Origin: an uncultured Solirubrobacterales bacterium
GTDB taxonomy: Bacteria; Actinomycetota; Thermoleophilia; Solirubrobacterales; 70-9
Direction: 5' to 3'
Length of the DNA: 48,307 bases
NCBI GenBank assembly: GCA_903933815.1
Contig: CAIZLN010000108.1
Location: forward strand, 1-48,307
Below, piece by piece: positions 46,213-48,307 of this stretch. A program made the position numbers and the translations under genes. The notes under the pieces were generated by a model. That model saw only the letters and a program-made list of their open reading frames with translations. It did not search any database and was not told where the DNA came from. Position 1 is the first letter of the stretch; each line of letters begins with the position of its first letter.

Positions 46213-48307
46213 TCAGGCGCTGGCAGGCTGCCCGCCGTATGCCTCGGCTTCGACCGCACCGTCCTCAGGGTCATCTTCCGGCGGGTTGGCACTTCTGGAG
46301 GAGAGTGCGATCACTTCATCGTCGGAGCTTCCGTCAGTCGGAATGAAACCTGACCTCATGCCGAAGTAGACGGACTGAGGGTGGTGGCTGATGATCGCGA
46401 CGGTGGACTGCTCCGGCATCACCGCGAAGCCATCGGAGAGGTACATGCCGATCCGGTTGAGGTCGAGCAGGTCCCAGACCTTGGTGTGCTCGGACTGATC
46501 CGGGCAGGCAGGGTATCCCCAGGAGTAGCGGCGGCCCTGGGCCGGCCCGATGCCGAGCTCCGAGCGGACCTCCTGGTGGAGCCACTCGGCGAGGCCTTCG
46601 GCTGACTGGACCCCGAGTCCGTGGGTGAACAGCTGCTCGGCGAACTCGCCGTCGGCCTCGAGCTTGTCCATGAGGTCGGTCACTTCGGAGCCGACCGTGA
46701 CCCCCTGCAGGGCGACGACATCCCTCACGCCGTCCTCGCCGAGAGGGCGGTAGAAGTCGGTGATGCAGATGCGGTCGTGCTTCGGCTGGCGAGGGAAGAC
46801 GAGCCGGTTGATCTCCCTGTCCTGGTCCTCGGGGTCGAAGATCACCAGGTCGTTGCCTTCGGAGTTGCAGGGGAAGTAGCCGAGCACCGCCTTGGGGTGG
46901 AGGTAGTCCTGTTCGGCCCACATGCGTTCCAGCCGCGGGCGGAAGTCCTCGCCGATCAGCTTCTCCCAGGCCTCGCCCTTGACCCCGCGGCCGCCCCAAT
47001 GCAGCTTGAACAGAACGTGGAGGTCCAGGTGGTCGAAGACTTCGCCGATCTCGACCGGGATCTCGCGGGCGCCCCAGAACGGCGGCTCCGGGATCGGCGC
47101 GTCGGGGTCGGCAACCGAGCGCACCGAAGCGTCGGTCACGGGCGGGCCGTCGTCTACCTCCACCGGCTTGTTGCGGAAGGTCTCGGCTTCACCACGGAGC
47201 TTCTCCAGCAGTGCCTCACGGGTCTCGGGCTCGACCAGAGCGTCCATCGTGTCGAGCCCCTGGAAGGCATCCTTGCAGTAGAAGACACCGGGCTCGTAGA
47301 TCTCGTCGGACTCCTTCCCGTACGGGTACAGGACCCTGCGTCCGAAGTCGCGGTTGATCGCGGCACCGCCGATCAGCACCGGGAAGTCATGGCCGCGGTC
47401 ATGAAGCTCGCGAATCGCCACCGGCATCTGTTTGGAAGTCGAAACCAGCAGGGCGGAGAGGCCGATCGCGTCGGCATCATGCTCGACCGCGGCGTCGATG
47501 ATCGTGTCGACCGGAACCTGCTTGCCGAGGTCAATGACGGTGTAGCCGTTGTTGGTGAGGATCGTGTTGACCAGGGACTTGCCGATGTCGTGAACGTCGC
47601 CGAATACGGTGGCGATCACGACCTTGCCTTTGGTGTGCCCTTCGATTCGGTCGAGGTAGTTCTCCAGCCGCGACACGGCCTTCTTCATCACCTCGGCCGA
47701 CTGGAGCACGAAGGGCAGGATCAGCTCACCGGCGCCGAACTTGTCCCCGACCTCCTTCATCGCCGGCAGCAGCACTTCGTTGAGCGTCGGAACCGCGCCG
47801 ATCTTTTCCACAGAAGCATCGATCCAGTCCTCGACACCCTCCTTGCGGCGGCGCAGTACGTGGAAGTGGAGGGCCTCTTCCGGCCCCATACCGGCGGTCG
47901 GGTCAGCGGCTTCCTCCTCGACCTCTTCACCCTTGGACTCGAAGTGCTCGATGAACTTCTCGAGTGCATCCTCGCGCCGGTTGAACACAAGGTCGTCGGT
48001 GAGCTCACGCTCGTTGTCGGGGATCTCGCCGTAAGGCTTGATGTGGTTCGGGTTGACCATCGCCAGGTCGAGTCCGGCCTCAACGCAGTGGTGGAGGAAG
48101 ACCGAGTTGAGTACGGCCCGGGCGGGCTGGCCGACCCCGAAAGAGACATTGGAAACACCGAGCGAGGTCTTGACCCCGGGGATCTCGGCCTTGATCCGGC
48201 GGATGCCCTCAATCGTCTCGACCGCCGACGGCCGCCACTCCTCGTCGCCGGTGGTAAGGGTGAAGGTGAGTGCGTCGAAGATCAGGGCTTCGCGTTCGAG
48301 TCCGTGC
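46213..48307 (-). CDS. metH: Cobalamin-dependent methionine synthase, C-terminal part (runs off the window)
   Basis: MetH transfers the methyl group of methyltetrahydrofolate to homocysteine through methylcobalamin. About 697 residues are visible; the usual protein has about 1,200. The reading frame is open to the window edge. It begins in the pterin-binding barrel (TSLGVSNVSFG, then LNSVFLHHCVEAGLDLAMVNP). The helical cap and B12 domain follow, with GDVHDIGKS carrying the cobalt-ligand His and then GLSALLVS and IGGAAINRDFG. The activation domain reads EGNDLVIFDP, RRYSWGYPACPD (AdoMet site) and PEQSTVAIISHHPQSVYFG. The C-terminus has a short acidic tail (PPEDDPEDGAVEAEAYGG). The homocysteine and most of the folate domains lie outside the window. 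Confidence 0.95.
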   Translation of the reverse strand, partial: HGLEREALIFDALTFTLTTGDEEWRPSAVETIEGIRRIKAEIPGVKTSLGVSNVSFGVGQPARAVLNSVFLHHCVEAGLDLAMVNPNHIKPYGEIPDNERELTDDLVFNRREDALEKFIEHFESKGEEVEEEAADPTAGMGPEEALHFHVLRRRKEGVEDWIDASVEKIGAVPTLNEVLLPAMKEVGDKFGAGELILPFVLQSAEVMKKAVSRLENYLDRIEGHTKGKVVIATVFGDVHDIGKSLVNTILTNNGYTVIDLGKQVPVDTIIDAAVEHDADAIGLSALLVSTSKQMPVAIRELHDRGHDFPVLIGGAAINRDFGRRVLYPYGKESDEIYEPGVFYCKDAFQGLDTMDALVEPETREALLEKLRGEAETFRNKPVEVDDGPPVTDASVRSVADPDAPIPEPPFWGAREIPVEIGEVFDHLDLHVLFKLHWGGRGVKGEAWEKLIGEDFRPRLERMWAEQDYLHPKAVLGYFPCNSEGNDLVIFDPEDQDREINRLVFPRQPKHDRICITDFYRPLGEDGVRDVVALQGVTVGSEVTDLMDKLEADGEFAEQLFTHGLGVQSAEGLAEWLHQEVRSELGIGPAQGRRYSWGYPACPDQSEHTKVWDLLDLNRIGMYLSDGFAVMPEQSTVAIISHHPQSVYFGMRSGFIPTDGSSDDEVIALSSRSANPPEDDPEDGAVEAEAYGGQPASA

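Noticed and set aside
1-48307. tRNA, rRNA, CRISPR or insertion sequences
   Set aside because: Reading the intergenic regions showed no cloverleaf-like segment with CCA-type end, no regularly spaced repeats, and no transposase-like protein. This was by eye only.

Overview
The window is a contiguous, gene-dense, GC-rich bacterial chromosome segment with 45 protein genes and no gene-free stretch longer than about 180 bases. I see no rRNA, tRNA, CRISPR array, insertion sequence or prophage. The gene content points to Actinomycetota, most likely the Thermoleophilia/Solirubrobacterales branch. Supporting signs are a PimA-like mannosyltransferase, an adrenodoxin-type FprA, a DUF4235/DUF1469/DUF3618 membrane trio, frequent GTG/TTG starts, -10 boxes lying directly in front of start codons, and secreted proteins with Lys/Arg/Cys-rich segments. 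The lineage is inferred, not proven.

Layout. (1) 1-3829: a GT2 glycosyltransferase, glycerol kinase and a PlsC-type acyltransferase, then a convergent lactonase-like metallo-hydrolase. (2) 3879-13764: an acyl-CoA catabolic island. The leftward arm is acyl-CoA dehydrogenase, Baeyer-Villiger-type monooxygenase and SDR. The rightward arm is a tight operon of enoyl-CoA hydratase, biotin-dependent carboxyltransferase, beta-keto acid cleavage enzyme, alpha-methylacyl-CoA racemase and MerR regulator. Together they suggest breakdown of a methyl-branched or oxygenated aliphatic acid. (3) 13795-23020: a MscS channel and three large secreted enzymes: two tandem paralogous alpha/beta-hydrolase-like proteins and a penicillin-acylase-family Ntn hydrolase. 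(4) 23126-24585: a nitrilase-superfamily amidase and TetR regulator behind a perfect palindromic operator. (5) 24691-28206: housekeeping functions, including a small membrane trio, peptide deformylase, an ACT-domain GcvR-like protein, DegV, a thioredoxin-fold protein and an A-type Fe-S carrier.

(6) 28276-37029 is the most distinctive block: a phosphate-uptake locus, pstS-pstC-pstA-pstB. It is preceded by a secreted protein with collagen-like Gly-X-Thr triplets behind a PHO-box-like direct repeat. It is followed, with overlaps or gaps of a few bases, by four proteins I cannot assign to a described system: a lipoprotein, two zinc-ribbon proteins (one with a SPOR-like segment) and a membrane-anchored beta-rich protein. 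Together they look like an envelope module co-expressed with high-affinity phosphate uptake.

(7) 37034-40035 (minus strand): alpha/beta hydrolase, FprA ferredoxin reductase, BolA and a CGFS glutaredoxin, which is a redox/Fe-S operon. (8) 40096-45444: a polytopic protein with a phosphatase-like ectodomain, a PimA-like glycosyltransferase fused to a UPF0104 membrane domain, and a class II histone-deacetylase-like amidohydrolase that appears to start at CTG. (9) 45522-48307: a SAM methyltransferase and the C-terminal part of cobalamin-dependent methionine synthase, which runs off the right edge.
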